Source: Bacillus sp. HF117_J1_D (GTDB taxonomy: Bacteria > Bacillota > Bacilli > Bacillales > Bacillaceae_C). From it: a DNA stretch of 64,000 nucleotides. The stretch lies in assembly GCA_009928435.1 (NCBI GenBank), contig JAABNQ010000001.1, forward strand, positions 139,053-203,052. The letters are read 5' to 3'. Under the pieces are notes generated by a model. It was not told the origin of the DNA and did no database searches. It saw nothing but the letters and a program-made list of their open reading frames with translations. Positions 53,881-63,279 of the stretch are shown piece by piece. Made by a program: the position numbers and the translations under genes. Position 1 is the stretch's first letter, and each line of letters begins with the position of its first letter.

Positions 53881-55110
53881 CTATTTAAGGTTCACCCATG
53901 GACGTTTATCTTGGTTGTTTTGCTGAATTCTGTCAGTCCGGGGAACAGGAACAGTATTTTTAGTTTTGAATTTTTCCTCATATCGATTAAACATGGAAAC
54001 GTTGGCTAAAATCCCCATCGCTATCGAAAGGACAAGGATAGAGGAACCACCATAGCTGATGAATGGTAAAGGTACACCTGTAATAGGGATAAGCCCCGAC
54101 ATACCTCCCAAATTAATAAACGCTTGTATTCCAATCATTCCTGATATCCCAATCGCAAGCATGCTGCCAAATGGGTCGCGGCTCCTTGTACTGATATAAA
54201 TTCCCCGTAAGACAATGTAGGTTAGGCCTCCCAGTACAAATAGAACTCCGAAAACCCCTAGCTCCTCAGCAATGACCGACATGATAAAATCTGTATGAGC
54301 TTCCGGCAGATAGCCAAGTTTCTGAACACTTTGTCCTAATCCCAGACCTTTTAATCCGCCTGAGCCAATAGCTAAATATGAATTTACCAATTGAAAGCCT
54401 TCCTTTTGACCTGTGCCGAACGGATCCAAGAATCCGTAGATTCTGCCGAGTCGAGTCTCGGTAAATATCTTATCGGATTTTAAAATCACAAAAGGAGCAA
54501 GGACAACAGCCAGAAGCATACCCAGCAGCCCCAGCTTGAGAATTGTTTTTAAACGCATTCCAGAACATAGAATGATCATTGCACCTATTAGAAAGGTGAT
54601 CAGAGCTGTCCCATTATCTGGTTCCATTGCAATGAGGAAACAAACAAAAATTAGGAACATCAGTGGCGGCAAAACACCTTTATCCAGTTGGTTTATGTAT
54701 GCCTGTTTCTTAGAATACACAGCGGACAAATAAATAATGATGCTCAGCTTAGCAAACTCCGAAGGCTGAATCTTCCTTGCACCTATTTTAATCCAGCTTT
54801 GAGCATTATTCGTTGCATGCCCGAAAATATCTACGGCAAAAAGACCAATGACTGCTGCGACTGTAACAAAAATTAAAAACTTTTTACTTTTGTATGCTTT
54901 ATATGGAAATAAAGCAAAAAATAAAAAAAATAAAATACCTACTGCTAGATTAATTTTTTGCTTTTGATAAAAGAAATCTGGTGGATAATCATAATATTGA
55001 ACCGCCATCACCATGCTTGCACTATAAATCATGATTAATCCGAAAAAGCAAAGAAGCAAATAAACAACGATGATTGAGTAATCATATGATTTCAAGATTT
55101 TTTTAAACAT
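53881..55110 (-). CDS. ftsW: SEDS peptidoglycan polymerase FtsW
   Basis: 409 residues, ten transmembrane helices. SEDS signatures: ARKIQPSEFAKLSIIIYLSA, MEPDNGTALITFLIGA, GGLKGLGLGQSVQKLGYLPE AHTDFIMSVIAEELG and GVPLPFISYGGSSILV. It differs from SpoVE at 12044-13144 by a longer C-terminal cytoplasmic tail (NRYEEKFKTKNTVPVPRTDR) and by its place beside pyc and ylaN, as in B. subtilis. It polymerises septal glycan with PBP2B. ATG with GGATG eight bases upstream. Confidence 0.96.
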   Translation of the reverse strand: MFKKILKSYDYSIIVVYLLLCFFGLIMIYSASMVMAVQYYDYPPDFFYQKQKINLAVGILFFLFFALFPYKAYKSKKFLIFVTVAAVIGLFAVDIFGHATNNAQSWIKIGARKIQPSEFAKLSIIIYLSAVYSKKQAYINQLDKGVLPPLMFLIFVCFLIAMEPDNGTALITFLIGAMIILCSGMRLKTILKLGLLGMLLAVVLAPFVILKSDKIFTETRLGRIYGFLDPFGTGQKEGFQLVNSYLAIGSGGLKGLGLGQSVQKLGYLPEAHTDFIMSVIAEELGVFGVLFVLGGLTYIVLRGIYISTRSRDPFGSMLAIGISGMIGIQAFINLGGMSGLIPITGVPLPFISYGGSSILVLSIAMGILANVSMFNRYEEKFKTKNTVPVPRTDRIQQNNQDKRPWVNLK

Positions 55111-55228
55111 TATTTTTCATCCAATCTATCAATCAGTTTTCATAAAACAGGGAATAAAAGATGACTAATTTCTTGTAAAAATGAAGCCTCCCAGCCTATA
55201 GAGTTGGATTCAGACATTCAATTAGATA

Positions 55229-55270
55229 AAAAAGCTCAAACAATTACAAACGAACTGTTTGAGCTTTATT
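55229..55270 (-). terminator. Terminator after ylaN
   Basis: AAAGCTCAAACA(G)TT and the mirrored AATTGTTTGAGCTTT form a long stem, with TTTTTTATC following on the minus strand. Confidence 0.85.
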
Positions 55271-55300
55271 GTTCGGTGAGGCGAAAGAGCTTGCACATTT

Positions 55301-55588
55301 TCATTTTTCACTTTCAGTAAATGCTTCGTGAAGCGCACTCAGCTTCCTTTCCAATGAAAAAATCAACTCTCTTCCATCCTTCTCATCAACCAGCCCAAGT
55401 CGGACGGCAAAATCTATCTCACGAGAAAGGCCAAACATTTGAGTATCAAGAACTTCCTCGTATAAAGGACATTGAGGCATTGTTAAGTTGTCCATTTGCA
55501 CCTGAATCAAACACAAAATTTTTTCCGCGTCTGCCTTCAAGAGAGCGTAGGCTTTTTCCCGATGATTCAGCTTTATATCAGACACCAC
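55301..55588 (-). CDS. ylaN: YlaN family protein
   Basis: 95 residues, all-helical. The central part ([47 protein letters not shown]) is almost invariant in Bacilli. YlaN has been reported as an iron-responsive partner of Fur needed for growth under iron limitation. GTG start at 55586-55588 after GGGGGG. It stands alone between ylaL and ftsW with its own terminator. Confidence 0.95.
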   Translation of the reverse strand: MVSDIKLNHREKAYALLKADAEKILCLIQVQMDNLTMPQCPLYEEVLDTQMFGLSREIDFAVRLGLVDEKDGRELIFSLERKLSALHEAFTESEK

Positions 55589-55809
55589 ATTTTACCCCCC
55601 TGTCTCCGGACAAATAGACAATACTGTCTGTAAATTTTACCCCTATTATTATGAAATTGCAAGAGATTGGGTGTTATTTTTGTCCTTTTGCAATTGGTAA
55701 GTTTCTATACTTTCTCTTATTGTACCGCTACTACATAATAAAATCTCTCTAACTTTTCATTTCATTTTTTTAGAGTTATACTATCTGAAGTGGAGAAGGA
55801 GGTAGCATT

Positions 55810-56307
55810 ATGAATACAATCATGCCCATTAAAGGAAAAGTGAAGTTTCCAATCACATTGGACGCCGGAGTATGGATCTTTGACGATCGGCGAATTGATT
55901 TAAATACATATTTTACAGAAGAAAAAAATGAAGAGGATAAGAATGAAGTAGAGTTTACAGTAGCTTCCAAACACTGGGACCGTGTAATTAAGGAAGGCGC
56001 TGTGTCACCTCCGACACTTAAGTCGGAACGCCAATTTGAAAAAGTGAAGGTTTTAACAGGTTCATTTGGGATCATATTGAAGCCATTCCTAGAATACGCA
56101 GAGCCGGAACCCGGAGCTTCTGAACTTATTATTGAAACAACAACCGGTGAACATTCAATATCACTCGATGAAGGGAAAGAATTGATTTTGGCGTTTTCCG
56201 AAAAGGGAAAACCGCTTAGTACAGACGGACCGGTTCATGTATTATATCCAGATGGCTCTAATAGGGAAAACCCCATTAAAAATGTGAAGGGGTTTCGTGT
56301 GCAATAG
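55810..56307 (+). CDS. ylaL: YlaL family protein
   Basis: 165 residues: NTIMPIKGKVKFPITLDAGV WIFDDRRIDLNTYF, KHWDRVIKEGAVSPPTLKSE, SFGIILKPFLEYAEPEPGAS. Size and context match B. subtilis YlaL. No catalytic motif or signal peptide is visible; a beta-rich cytosolic protein. ATG at 55810 follows GAAGGAGGT. I recall automatic annotations calling relatives a peptidyl-prolyl isomerase but see nothing to support that. Confidence 0.8.
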   Translation: MNTIMPIKGKVKFPITLDAGVWIFDDRRIDLNTYFTEEKNEEDKNEVEFTVASKHWDRVIKEGAVSPPTLKSERQFEKVKVLTGSFGIILKPFLEYAEPEPGASELIIETTTGEHSISLDEGKELILAFSEKGKPLSTDGPVHVLYPDGSNRENPIKNVKGFRVQ

Positions 56308-56313
56308 ATGTAA

Positions 56314-56344
56314 AGCAGGCGCTTCAACCGCCTGTTTTTTGTTT
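56314..56344 (+). terminator. Terminator between ylaL and phoH
   Basis: CAGGCG-CTTCAAC-CGCCTG, a six-base GC-rich stem, followed by TTTTTTG on the plus strand. Confidence 0.8.
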
Positions 56345-56356
56345 AACTGATCTTCT

Positions 56357-57688
56357 TTATAAAATATCGGCTGCAAGCTGTGCCAGATCAGATCTCTCTC
56401 CTTTGACCAGTTTTATATGGCCAGCAACACTCTCTTTTTTGAATTTTTCTAATACATACACTAAACCATTATTAAGTTCATCAAGGTAAGGGTGGTCAAT
56501 TTGCTGCGGATCTCCCATCAGTACAATTTTACTTCCTTCCCCTACTCTCGTCAGAATTGTTTTCACTTCATGCTTTGTAAGGTTTTGGGCCTCATCTATG
56601 ATGATAAATTGTTTTGGTATACTGCGCCCTCTTATATATGTTAATGCTTCAACCTCGATAGAGCCCATCCCCGCTAATATCGAATCCAGTTCGCCAGGTT
56701 TTTTTGTGTTGAATAAGTATTCCAAATTATCATATATCGGCTGCATCCACGGCCTCAATTTTTCCTGTTTTTCTCCCGGCAAATATCCGATATCCTTTCC
56801 GACCGGGACAATTGGGCGCGCGACAAGCAGCTTTTTATACTTCTTCATATCTTCTGTCTGCATCAGACCGGACGCCAAAGCCAGAAGGGTCTTCCCTGTG
56901 CCAGCTTTGCCGATCATTGTGACAAGTTGAATATCCTCACGAAAGAGAAGCTCTATTGCCATTGTTTGCTGAACATTCCTCGGTTTTATTCCCCAGATAG
57001 AATCAAAATGGGTGACCAGTTTTCGTATCAAGTTTCCTGTCTCATCAACAATTCCTAGTCCTGATGAAGAACTGCCAAGTTCATCCTTCATCACAATAAA
57101 TTGATTAGAGTTTAGCGGCTTGCTATTCACTACTTCAGAACTTAGAATTTGACCAGTTTCATAGAACATCCTTAACAAGTCGATATTCACATAAACTTCC
57201 TGCGATCCAGTATATAAGTGATCCACTTCTACAACGCGATCACTGAGAAAATCTTCCGCCTGCAACCCAAGAGCATCTGCCTTAACTCTTAATAAAGCAT
57301 CTTTACTGACGATGATGACGGGCTTTCCATCCTCTTTCTTCTCTTCTTCCATCGCTATGTTTTTCGCCACCGCCAAAATGCGATTATCGTTCGTCTTCTC
57401 TAAAAAAATCTCCTGAAGCTGATGGAATGATCGATGATTGAGTTCAATCCGCAATGTCCCTCCATTTTCCAAAGCGATCCTTTCATGGAGTTTCCCGGTC
57501 TTTCTGAAGCCGTCTATCAATTTGGAAACATGTCTTGCATTCCTGCCGATTTCATTCATGTACCTCTTCTTTGAATCCAGTTCTTCCAGCACAACCGCCG
57601 GAATGACAATTTCATTATCCTGGAACGAAAAGACGGCATTGGGGTCTTGCAACAAGACATTCGTATCTAAAACGTATATTTTCGTCAA
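56357..57688 (-). CDS. ylaK: PhoH family protein with N-terminal PIN domain (YlaK)
   Basis: 443 residues. The PIN nuclease domain occupies about 1-150 with acidic residues at YVLDTNVLLQDPN (D8), VLEELDSKK and later aspartates in VSKDALLRVKA. The PhoH P-loop ATPase follows with Walker A IGKAGTGKTLLALA and Walker B FIIIDEAQNLTKHE. This PIN-PhoH (PhoH2-type) architecture is an RNA helicase/RNase. TTG start at 57686-57688 after AGGAGGCATC. It converges with ylaL and is divergent from ylaJ. Confidence 0.96.
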   Translation of the reverse strand: MTKIYVLDTNVLLQDPNAVFSFQDNEIVIPAVVLEELDSKKRYMNEIGRNARHVSKLIDGFRKTGKLHERIALENGGTLRIELNHRSFHQLQEIFLEKTNDNRILAVAKNIAMEEEKKEDGKPVIIVSKDALLRVKADALGLQAEDFLSDRVVEVDHLYTGSQEVYVNIDLLRMFYETGQILSSEVVNSKPLNSNQFIVMKDELGSSSSGLGIVDETGNLIRKLVTHFDSIWGIKPRNVQQTMAIELLFREDIQLVTMIGKAGTGKTLLALASGLMQTEDMKKYKKLLVARPIVPVGKDIGYLPGEKQEKLRPWMQPIYDNLEYLFNTKKPGELDSILAGMGSIEVEALTYIRGRSIPKQFIIIDEAQNLTKHEVKTILTRVGEGSKIVLMGDPQQIDHPYLDELNNGLVYVLEKFKKESVAGHIKLVKGERSDLAQLAADIL

Positions 57689-57796
57689 ATTGATGCCTCC
57701 TGCTCCTTTTTAATATCATATGATGCTATAGATCGGCCGGTTCCATTTGAAAATGTCACATAGGGACAACTCTTTGTCTCAAATATATGTACTTAT

Positions 57797-57826
57797 GCAT
57801 AAACTTAGAAGTCTTATTGCACAATA
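57797..57826 (+). promoter_or_regulatory. Predicted SigG promoter of ylaJ
   Basis: GCATA (57797-57801), 18 bases, CACAATA (57820-57826), six of seven matches to the SigG -10 CATWMTA. ylaJ is a forespore gene in B. subtilis. Confidence 0.6.
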
Positions 57827-57868
57827 TAAAAATAACGAGAGTGGAAGAACTAACAGGAGGAAAGCATA

Positions 57869-58456
57869 TTGAAAAAAACAGCATTTATTTTCATCATTCT
57901 CACACTGTCAGCGTGTGGACAGATGAACGGAGCAAATAGGGACAACGGGAACGGGAACCCTTCACTCCAAAACACAAGAACTGAATTAAACCAGCAGGAT
58001 CAGACTCGGAACAATGATGAGGAACGGGCAAATTATTTAGCCGCTCTGGCTTCCGACATTCCCCACGTAAAAGATGCAACAGCAGTAGTCGCTGGAGATT
58101 ACGCCGTTATCGGGATAGATGTAGACAAAAATTTGGACCGTTCCAAAGTAGGCTCCATCAAATATTCAGTAGCAGAAAGCATCAAACATGACCCTTTAGG
58201 CGCTGGTGCAGTCGTTGTTGCTGATCCCGACATCAACGCCAGACTGAAAGAAATAAAAGACGACATGTCCAATGGCAGGCCTCTTCAAGGCATCCTCAAT
58301 GAACTGGCCGATATCACTGGAAGGCTAATGCCTGAGCTGCCTCCTCAGGAAGATGACAAAAACCCTCAGGAAGCACCCCAAAAACAAGATGATGAAATGG
58401 ACAATCACGATAAGAGACAGATCGAAAAGGAGCAGAAAAAGCAAACAAATGAATAA
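57869..58456 (+). CDS. ylaJ: YhcN/YlaJ family sporulation lipoprotein
   Basis: 195 residues. Signal peptide KKTAFIFIILTLSACG with lipobox LSAC. The YhcN/YlaJ domain covers about 55-155 (YLAALASDIPHVKDATAVVA GDYAVIGIDVDKN, then SVAESIKHDPLGAGAVVVAD PDINARLKEI). The tail is highly charged. It is an inner-spore-membrane lipoprotein, linked to germination and cortex steps. TTG start at 57869 after AGGAGGAAAG. The SigG-type promoter upstream agrees. Confidence 0.92.
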   Translation: MKKTAFIFIILTLSACGQMNGANRDNGNGNPSLQNTRTELNQQDQTRNNDEERANYLAALASDIPHVKDATAVVAGDYAVIGIDVDKNLDRSKVGSIKYSVAESIKHDPLGAGAVVVADPDINARLKEIKDDMSNGRPLQGILNELADITGRLMPELPPQEDDKNPQEAPQKQDDEMDNHDKRQIEKEQKKQTNE

Positions 58457-58575
58457 TTTTGGGCAAATCGGCGCTTGACCATTCTGGCTGGAAATAATCA
58501 TTGTTAGAATCAGGGTGTAACATGATATAATGTTCTGTAAAAGAACAATATTCTTTTACAGAGGTGGTAGCCAAC

Positions 58576-58776
58576 ATGAAAGTGCAATGCGTCATTTGCG
58601 ATAAACAGCACGAACTGGAAAATGACACGCCCCTTGCTAAGAAATTAAGAAATAGGCCGATTCATACTTATATGTGCGATGAATGCCATGAAAGAATTGA
58701 AGAAAAAACGAAAGCACATCATGCAAGTGGGCAGTTTCAGTTATACAGTTTTAAAGGGAAAGAAAAGGATTTTTAA
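58576..58776 (+). CDS. ylaI: YlaI family zinc-finger protein (DUF2197)
   Basis: 66 residues with two CxxC knuckles (C5-C8 in VQCVICDKQ and C34-C37 in YMCDECHERI), a probable zinc ribbon. The rest is basic. ATG at 58576 follows GAGGTGG at seven bases; four upstream codons in frame belong to that site. Function unknown. Downstream of ylaJ, as in B. subtilis. Confidence 0.93.
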   Translation: MKVQCVICDKQHELENDTPLAKKLRNRPIHTYMCDECHERIEEKTKAHHASGQFQLYSFKGKEKDF

Positions 58777-58784
58777 AAACGAAA

Positions 58785-58845
58785 AATAGCGCTTGTCCGT
58801 CAGCTGGTTCAAATAGCGGCGCCCTGTCGATTCGCGCAAAAAGTA
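58785..58845. repeat. Remnant of interspersed repeat after ylaI
   Basis: ATAGCGCTTGTCCGTCAGCT and later GCGGCGCCCTGTCGATTCGC resemble the GCGCTTGTC and GGCGCC blocks of the Bacillaceae intergenic repeat proposed at 42360-42520 and 9700-9860. Short and degenerate. Confidence 0.3.
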
Positions 58846-58890
58846 AAAAAGACTTGAAGCAACGTTGTAACGATGCTTCAAGTCTTTTTA
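58845..58890. terminator. Bidirectional terminator between ylaI and ylaH
   Basis: AAAAAGACTTGAAGCA and TGCTTCAAGTCTTTTT form a perfect 15-base-plus stem with T tracts on both strands. Confidence 0.95.
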
Positions 58891-59256
58891 ATTATCGAAT
58901 GTACCCGCTTTTTTCTCTTTGTTCAGCCTAATTTTATAAATGATTAATATGAGTGCAGCCACGACAAGTCCTTCTACAATCGGAAGAAAGATCCCAAGAA
59001 AGGTAAGTAGTGTACAACCTATAACCAAAAAGATATAAATAATAGCGGACTTCAACAATGGAAGTTTCTTTGCAAACCCTAGTTTATAAACGAGGATACA
59101 AAGTGCCACAATTGTTAAAAACAGGAGCCAACTTGCCACTTTGGGACTTTGAGTCTGCTGATAATAAATTTTAAAAAATGGAGAAAAGCTATTAATCGCA
59201 TCTTGGTCTGACTTTGTCATGCCAATGGCAAAAAACAGACTGGCAATGAATTTCAT
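58888..59256 (-). CDS. ylaH: YlaH-like membrane protein
   Basis: 122 residues, three transmembrane helices (about 41-59, 68-86 and 88-108). [20 protein letters not shown] and [26 protein letters not shown] are the YlaH signature. Function unknown. ATG at 59254-59256 follows GGGAGGT. It is transcribed after typA, behind a hairpin. Confidence 0.9.
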   Translation of the reverse strand: MKFIASLFFAIGMTKSDQDAINSFSPFFKIYYQQTQSPKVASWLLFLTIVALCILVYKLGFAKKLPLLKSAIIYIFLVIGCTLLTFLGIFLPIVEGLVVAALILIIYKIRLNKEKKAGTFDN

Positions 59257-59279
59257 TCAGGCTACCTCCCGTGTCTTTA

Positions 59280-59311
59280 GAAAGAGGCTTCTTTTATAAA
59301 AGAAGCCTCCA
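59280..59311 (-). terminator. Hairpin between typA and ylaH
   Basis: GAGGCTTCTTTT and AAAAGAAGCCTC, a 12-base stem around AT, followed by TTTCT on the minus strand. Confidence 0.75.
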
Positions 59312-59346
59312 TAAGCATACCATATTTAAGCAGTATTATAACAAAC

Positions 59347-61176
59347 TTAGGCAAACTTTTTCTTCTTGGCTGCTTTTTCCCGTTCATTTTTGTTCAAAAT
59401 TGTTTTACGCAAACGGATGGATTCAGGAGTTACTTCGCATAACTCATCATCATTAAGGTATTCAAGCGATTCTTCCAAAGACATAATCTTAGGCCGTTTG
59501 ATGACTGAAGTCTGGTCCTTTGTCGCTGATCTGACATTCGTTGCATGTTTTGTCTTCGTAATATTGACAGCCAGATCATTATCGCGCGAATGCTCGCCAA
59601 CAATCATTCCCTCGTATATTTCTGTACCAGGTTCAACAAATATTGTTCCGCGATCTTCCACATGCATGATTCCGTATGTCGTAGCCTTTCCGCTTTCCAT
59701 CGAAACGAGGACACCTTGATGCCTTCCACCAATTTGTCCGGAAGCCATCGGTTCATAGCTGTCGAAGGTATGATTCAAAATTCCGTAGCCTCTTGTCAAT
59801 GACATGAACTCTGTTGTATAACCGATCAATCCCCGTGCAGGAACATGGAATATCAGACGAACCTGTCCTTTTCCGTTATTGATCATATCCAACATCGTAC
59901 CTTTACGGGAGCCGAGTGATTCAATAATGCCTCCGGTATATTCCTCTGGAGTATCAATTTGAACATGTTCAATCGGTTCGCATAGTACACCATCCACCTC
60001 TTTGATAATGACTTTGGGTTTTGATACCTGAAGTTCAAAACCTTCGCGGCGCATATTTTCAATTAAAATAGACAGATGAAGCTCACCTCTGCCAGAAACA
60101 ATCCACGCATCCGGTGACTCTGTATCTTCGACACGAAGACTGACATCTGTTTCAAGCTGTGTTTTAATTCTTTCCTCGATTTTTCTTGCTGTTACAAATT
60201 TCCCTTCCCTGCCCGCAAACGGACTATTATTGACCAAGAAAGTCATCTGAAGAGTAGGTTCATCTATTTTCAGCATTGGAAGTGGTTCCTGATGGTCGAT
60301 TGGACACAGCGTTTCACCAACGTTGATGTCTTCCATTCCAGACACCGCAACAATATCCCCTGTAAAAGCCTCTTCAATTTCCATTCTCTTCAATCCAAAG
60401 AAACCGAATAGCTTAGTTACACGAAACTGTTTTACGCTCCCATCCTGTTTCATCAGAGCAACTTGCTGGCCAACCTTGATCGTACCGCGGAAAATACGAC
60501 CTATTCCTACTCGTCCAACATATTTATCGTAATCCAAAAGGGATACCTGGAGCTGGAGAGGTTCATCCCTATTTTCCACTGGAGCAGGAATATGCTCTAA
60601 AATCGTTTCATACAGCACTTCCATGTTTTCATCCTGTTGGCTTGGTTCTGTGCTTGCCGTTCCATTTATCCCTGAAGCAAAAATAACTGGAAACTCCAAC
60701 TGGTCATCATTAGCATCAAGCTCGATAAATAACTCAAGGACTTCATCCACTACTTCTTCTGGACGTGCAAAATCGCGGTCAATTTTGTTGACTACAACAA
60801 TGGGCGTCAAGTTTTGTTCCAAGGCTTTTTTCAATACAAAGCGAGTCTGAGGCATACACCCTTCATAGGCATCTACTACAAGTAATACGCCATCTACCAT
60901 TTTTAAAATCCGTTCTACTTCTCCACCAAAATCAGCATGCCCCGGTGTGTCCATAATATTAATTCTAGTATCTTTATATTGAATGGCGGTATTTTTCGCT
61001 AAAATCGTAATACCGCGTTCACGTTCCAAATCATTGGAATCCATTACCCGGTCTTCAACATGCTCATTTGTCCGGAATGTACCGGATTGCTTGAGGAGCT
61101 GATCGACCAAAGTCGTTTTTCCATGGTCAACGTGGGCAATGATCGCAATATTTCTAATATCATTTCTTGTATTCAA
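59347..61176 (-). CDS. typA: Ribosome-associated translational GTPase TypA/BipA
   Basis: 609 residues. G1 is [12 protein letters not shown] (H15-T22 region), G3 [15 protein letters not shown]4 [12 protein letters not shown]; domain II and the EF-G-like domains III and V follow ([20 protein letters not shown]), then the BipA-specific C-terminal domain. It assists 50S assembly at low temperature and stress. The frame is open to 61224, but the TTG at 61174-61176 with AGGAGG upstream gives [18 protein letters not shown]. Confidence 0.97.
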   Translation of the reverse strand: MNTRNDIRNIAIIAHVDHGKTTLVDQLLKQSGTFRTNEHVEDRVMDSNDLERERGITILAKNTAIQYKDTRINIMDTPGHADFGGEVERILKMVDGVLLVVDAYEGCMPQTRFVLKKALEQNLTPIVVVNKIDRDFARPEEVVDEVLELFIELDANDDQLEFPVIFASGINGTASTEPSQQDENMEVLYETILEHIPAPVENRDEPLQLQVSLLDYDKYVGRVGIGRIFRGTIKVGQQVALMKQDGSVKQFRVTKLFGFFGLKRMEIEEAFTGDIVAVSGMEDINVGETLCPIDHQEPLPMLKIDEPTLQMTFLVNNSPFAGREGKFVTARKIEERIKTQLETDVSLRVEDTESPDAWIVSGRGELHLSILIENMRREGFELQVSKPKVIIKEVDGVLCEPIEHVQIDTPEEYTGGIIESLGSRKGTMLDMINNGKGQVRLIFHVPARGLIGYTTEFMSLTRGYGILNHTFDSYEPMASGQIGGRHQGVLVSMESGKATTYGIMHVEDRGTIFVEPGTEIYEGMIVGEHSRDNDLAVNITKTKHATNVRSATKDQTSVIKRPKIMSLEESLEYLNDDELCEVTPESIRLRKTILNKNEREKAAKKKKFA

Positions 61177-61291
61177 AGTAGTTCCTCCTGCCTGAAATAA
61201 ACGAATATAACTATAACTTAGCAATTATACCACAATAGTAGCCAAGCCGATATTTTTTTTGTACAATTAATGAATAAGGAGGGCGAACAAC

Positions 61292-61477
61292 GTGAATGGC
61301 ATTAAGTTTAATTTTTTGTTTTTAGCCATATTAGCGGCGTTTTCCATCGTAGGGATGGGCTTTTCCCTCGGTGCAAGAAGTGCAATTGGAATGATTGTCT
61401 GTTTAATCATTTTAATATCTGTAATGGGCTATGGCTTTTCTACAAAGAAGAAATACAGGGAATCCGGCAAATTATAA
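61292..61477 (+). CDS. ylaF: YlaF family small membrane protein (DUF5325)
   Basis: 61 residues, two transmembrane helices (about 7-26 and 30-50) and a basic tail (TKKKYRESGKL). It matches the B. subtilis gene at this site by size and topology. GTG start at 61292 after AAGGAGGG. Divergent from typA. Function unknown. Confidence 0.85.
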   Translation: MNGIKFNFLFLAILAAFSIVGMGFSLGARSAIGMIVCLIILISVMGYGFSTKKKYRESGKL

Positions 61478-61521
61478 ACACCCCTTGGTTTTATGATTAC
61501 ACCCCACTTTGGAATCATACA

Positions 61522-61555
61522 GAAACGGTCCAGCAATCATCTGGACCGTTTCTTC
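61522..61555. terminator. Hairpin between ylaF and the suhB-like gene
   Basis: GAAACGGTCCAG and CTGGACCGTTTC form a perfect 12-base stem with a seven-base loop, between convergent genes; T tracts are short on both sides. Confidence 0.75.
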
Positions 61556-61557
61556 GT

Positions 61558-62358
61558 TCATAAACCTTTTGATAAATATTTTTGGATGATTATTTCATGG
61601 AGACCCGGTCTTGCCACGACTATTGGGCTTTTTTCCAACATTTTCAATGGCTCTCCTTTTAAATTTGTTACTTTTCCGCCAACTTCTTCCACAATGATTT
61701 TTCCCCCAGCAAAATCCCACGGTGAAAGACGCATGGTTATGTAGGCATCAAGTCTTCCGGTTGCAACGAATATAAACTCAAGTGCAGCAGAGCCATATGA
61801 TCTTGTTCCCCTCGCATCATTCACAAGTGGTATTAAGGTCTCTTTTGGATCAATCAGCCGATTGGAAATCAGCCACGTTGAATTGATTCCGATTAACGCT
61901 TTTTCTACAGGAATTTCCTCTAATGCTGGGAGTCTCTTGTCATTCCAATATGCGCCTTCGCCAGCTCTCGCATGATACAGTTCCTCATAAACAGCATCAT
62001 ATACAAACCCAAGTCTTGGCTCTCCATTTTCATAAATCCCAATAGAAATCATGAAATTTCTCTGCTGGTGAACAAAATTGGTAGTACCATCAATCGGATC
62101 TATAATCCAAATAATACCAGATAATTCGGTCGGTTCATCTCCAAAACCTTCTTCACCTAAGATCCGATGGCCTGGAAACGTTTCCCTTATTTTTTGAGTG
62201 AAAAATTGTTCTGTTTCCTGATCAATATTTGTTACTAAGTCATTTGGATTTGTTTTAGTCATGATTTCCGGTGTAGTTGCAAAAGAAGAGATAATCCTTT
62301 TGCCGGCCTCTTGAAGCCACGCTTTGGCATGTTTATCTATCAATGTCCAATTTGCCAT
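61558..62358 (-). CDS. suhB: Inositol monophosphatase family protein (YktC-like)
   Basis: 266 residues. The metal-binding motifs are ILGEEGFG (E69, E70), WIIDPIDGTTNFVHQ (D87, D90, G91, T92) and SPWDFAGGKIIVEEVGG. It hydrolyses sugar-alcohol monophosphates with Mg2+; the B. subtilis relative YktC also acts as an NADP phosphatase-like or inositol phosphatase enzyme. The ATG at 62356-62358 is six bases from GGGGG and is preferred to upstream in-frame codons. Confidence 0.92.
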   Translation of the reverse strand: MANWTLIDKHAKAWLQEAGKRIISSFATTPEIMTKTNPNDLVTNIDQETEQFFTQKIRETFPGHRILGEEGFGDEPTELSGIIWIIDPIDGTTNFVHQQRNFMISIGIYENGEPRLGFVYDAVYEELYHARAGEGAYWNDKRLPALEEIPVEKALIGINSTWLISNRLIDPKETLIPLVNDARGTRSYGSAALEFIFVATGRLDAYITMRLSPWDFAGGKIIVEEVGGKVTNLKGEPLKMLEKSPIVVARPGLHEIIIQKYLSKGL

Positions 62359-62421
62359 TGTCATCCCCCGATCAGTCTTTCCTTTCTTCAATACTCAGCT
62401 TATTGAATATTGCCCATCTTT

Positions 62422-62631
62422 TCAAGGAATAACAAACGAACTTTCAAAAAGGCGATCAACAGAAAGAGTCCTTTTAGCGGCACCTGTGTCCCTCGGTACA
62501 TCTTCCTTATATTTTTTCCAAAAATCAGTCACAAAAAGACGAACTCTTTCATTTAATAATTCCGAAGAGAGTTCGCCACCTACATCTGTTCTATACCTTT
62601 TGCTTGCATTACCATTACAATGCTTCCATTT
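62422..62631 (-). pseudogene. Open frame without start between the 64-residue gene and suhB, possible gene remnant
   Basis: A 70-codon frame free of stops on the minus strand reads RYRTDVGGELSSELLNERVR then LFVTDFWKKYKEDVPRDTGA AKRTLSVDRLFESSFVIP. Composition is protein-like, but no ATG, TTG or GTG with a ribosome binding site begins it. The only start is GTG at 62530-62532. B. subtilis has yktB near here. The residues do not match YktB as I recall it. May be a decayed gene or chance. Confidence 0.25.
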
Positions 62632-62809
62632 TTATCAGCTCACCGCGGATCCTTTCTAGTTTGCGCTTCGCTTTTGCCTTCATTTCCTCGTTGTTTTCTT
62701 GCATTGCATCATAGAGAACTGCGAGTTCATAGTTCAACTCTAGGTGAAGAACAGCAAGTTTTTGTTGGTCCACTGCCTTCTTTCGATAAGTGTTGACGAC
62801 TTGCTTCAT
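62615..62809 (-). CDS. Small helical protein of unknown function
   Basis: 64 residues: MKQVVNTYRKKAVDQQKLAV LHLELNYELAVLYDAMQENN, then KRKLERIRGELIKMEAL. It is predicted to be two amphipathic helices forming a hairpin or coiled coil. ATG at 62807-62809 follows GGAAGGAGTG. An in-frame TTG upstream is less likely. It lies between yktA and suhB, where B. subtilis has yktB. No family recognised. Confidence 0.75.
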   Translation of the reverse strand: MKQVVNTYRKKAVDQQKLAVLHLELNYELAVLYDAMQENNEEMKAKAKRKLERIRGELIKMEAL

Positions 62810-63009
62810 TATGAACACTCCTTCCGAGATTAGTGGCAAGTGCTTACCTTATCATTCGCTTACTCTATCGTATGATGCCGATTGATTGCCGGTAACAAAA
62901 TTGTGCACATACCTAGGAAGATGACGAATGACTCTTTGTTTATTAGTTAAATACCCATTTGTCGATACTTATAAACCCCTGTTATTCTCTGTCTAATGCT
63001 GCCGCTTAT

Positions 63010-63279
63010 CTATAGCCGTATTTTTTCTTCAGAAGAAGCCTGTTTCATTTTTTGAATAACCTTATAGGTAGAATAACCACTCGCCTCTTCAAACTCATTG
63101 CAAATATTTTTTTCATCTGCTTTCCCTGGTACAATCTCTTTAAAACGTCGATACGCTTGCATCAAGACATTCCTTTCAATACCTGTTTCATATGCTTTTT
63201 CTATTGATTGAAAAAAACGGATAACATCTACAGTTTCATCCGTTGACCAATGATGTGAAATCGGATATTGATAATCCAT
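63010..63279 (-). CDS. yktA: UPF0223 family protein YktA
   Basis: 89 residues: MDYQYPISHHWSTDETVDVI, VLMQAYRRFKEIVPGKADEK and EFEEASGYSTYKVIQKMKQA, the UPF0223 signature. A small all-helical cytosolic protein of unknown function. ATG at 63277-63279 overlaps the stop of the upstream oxygenase gene by one base (TAATG), with GTGGAG upstream, so they are coupled. Confidence 0.93.
   Translation of the reverse strand: MDYQYPISHHWSTDETVDVIRFFQSIEKAYETGIERNVLMQAYRRFKEIVPGKADEKNICNEFEEASGYSTYKVIQKMKQASSEEKIRL

Noticed and set aside
62840-63009. Gap between yktA and the 64-residue gene as a further small gene
   Set aside because: No open frame with a ribosome binding site and no strong hairpin is seen.
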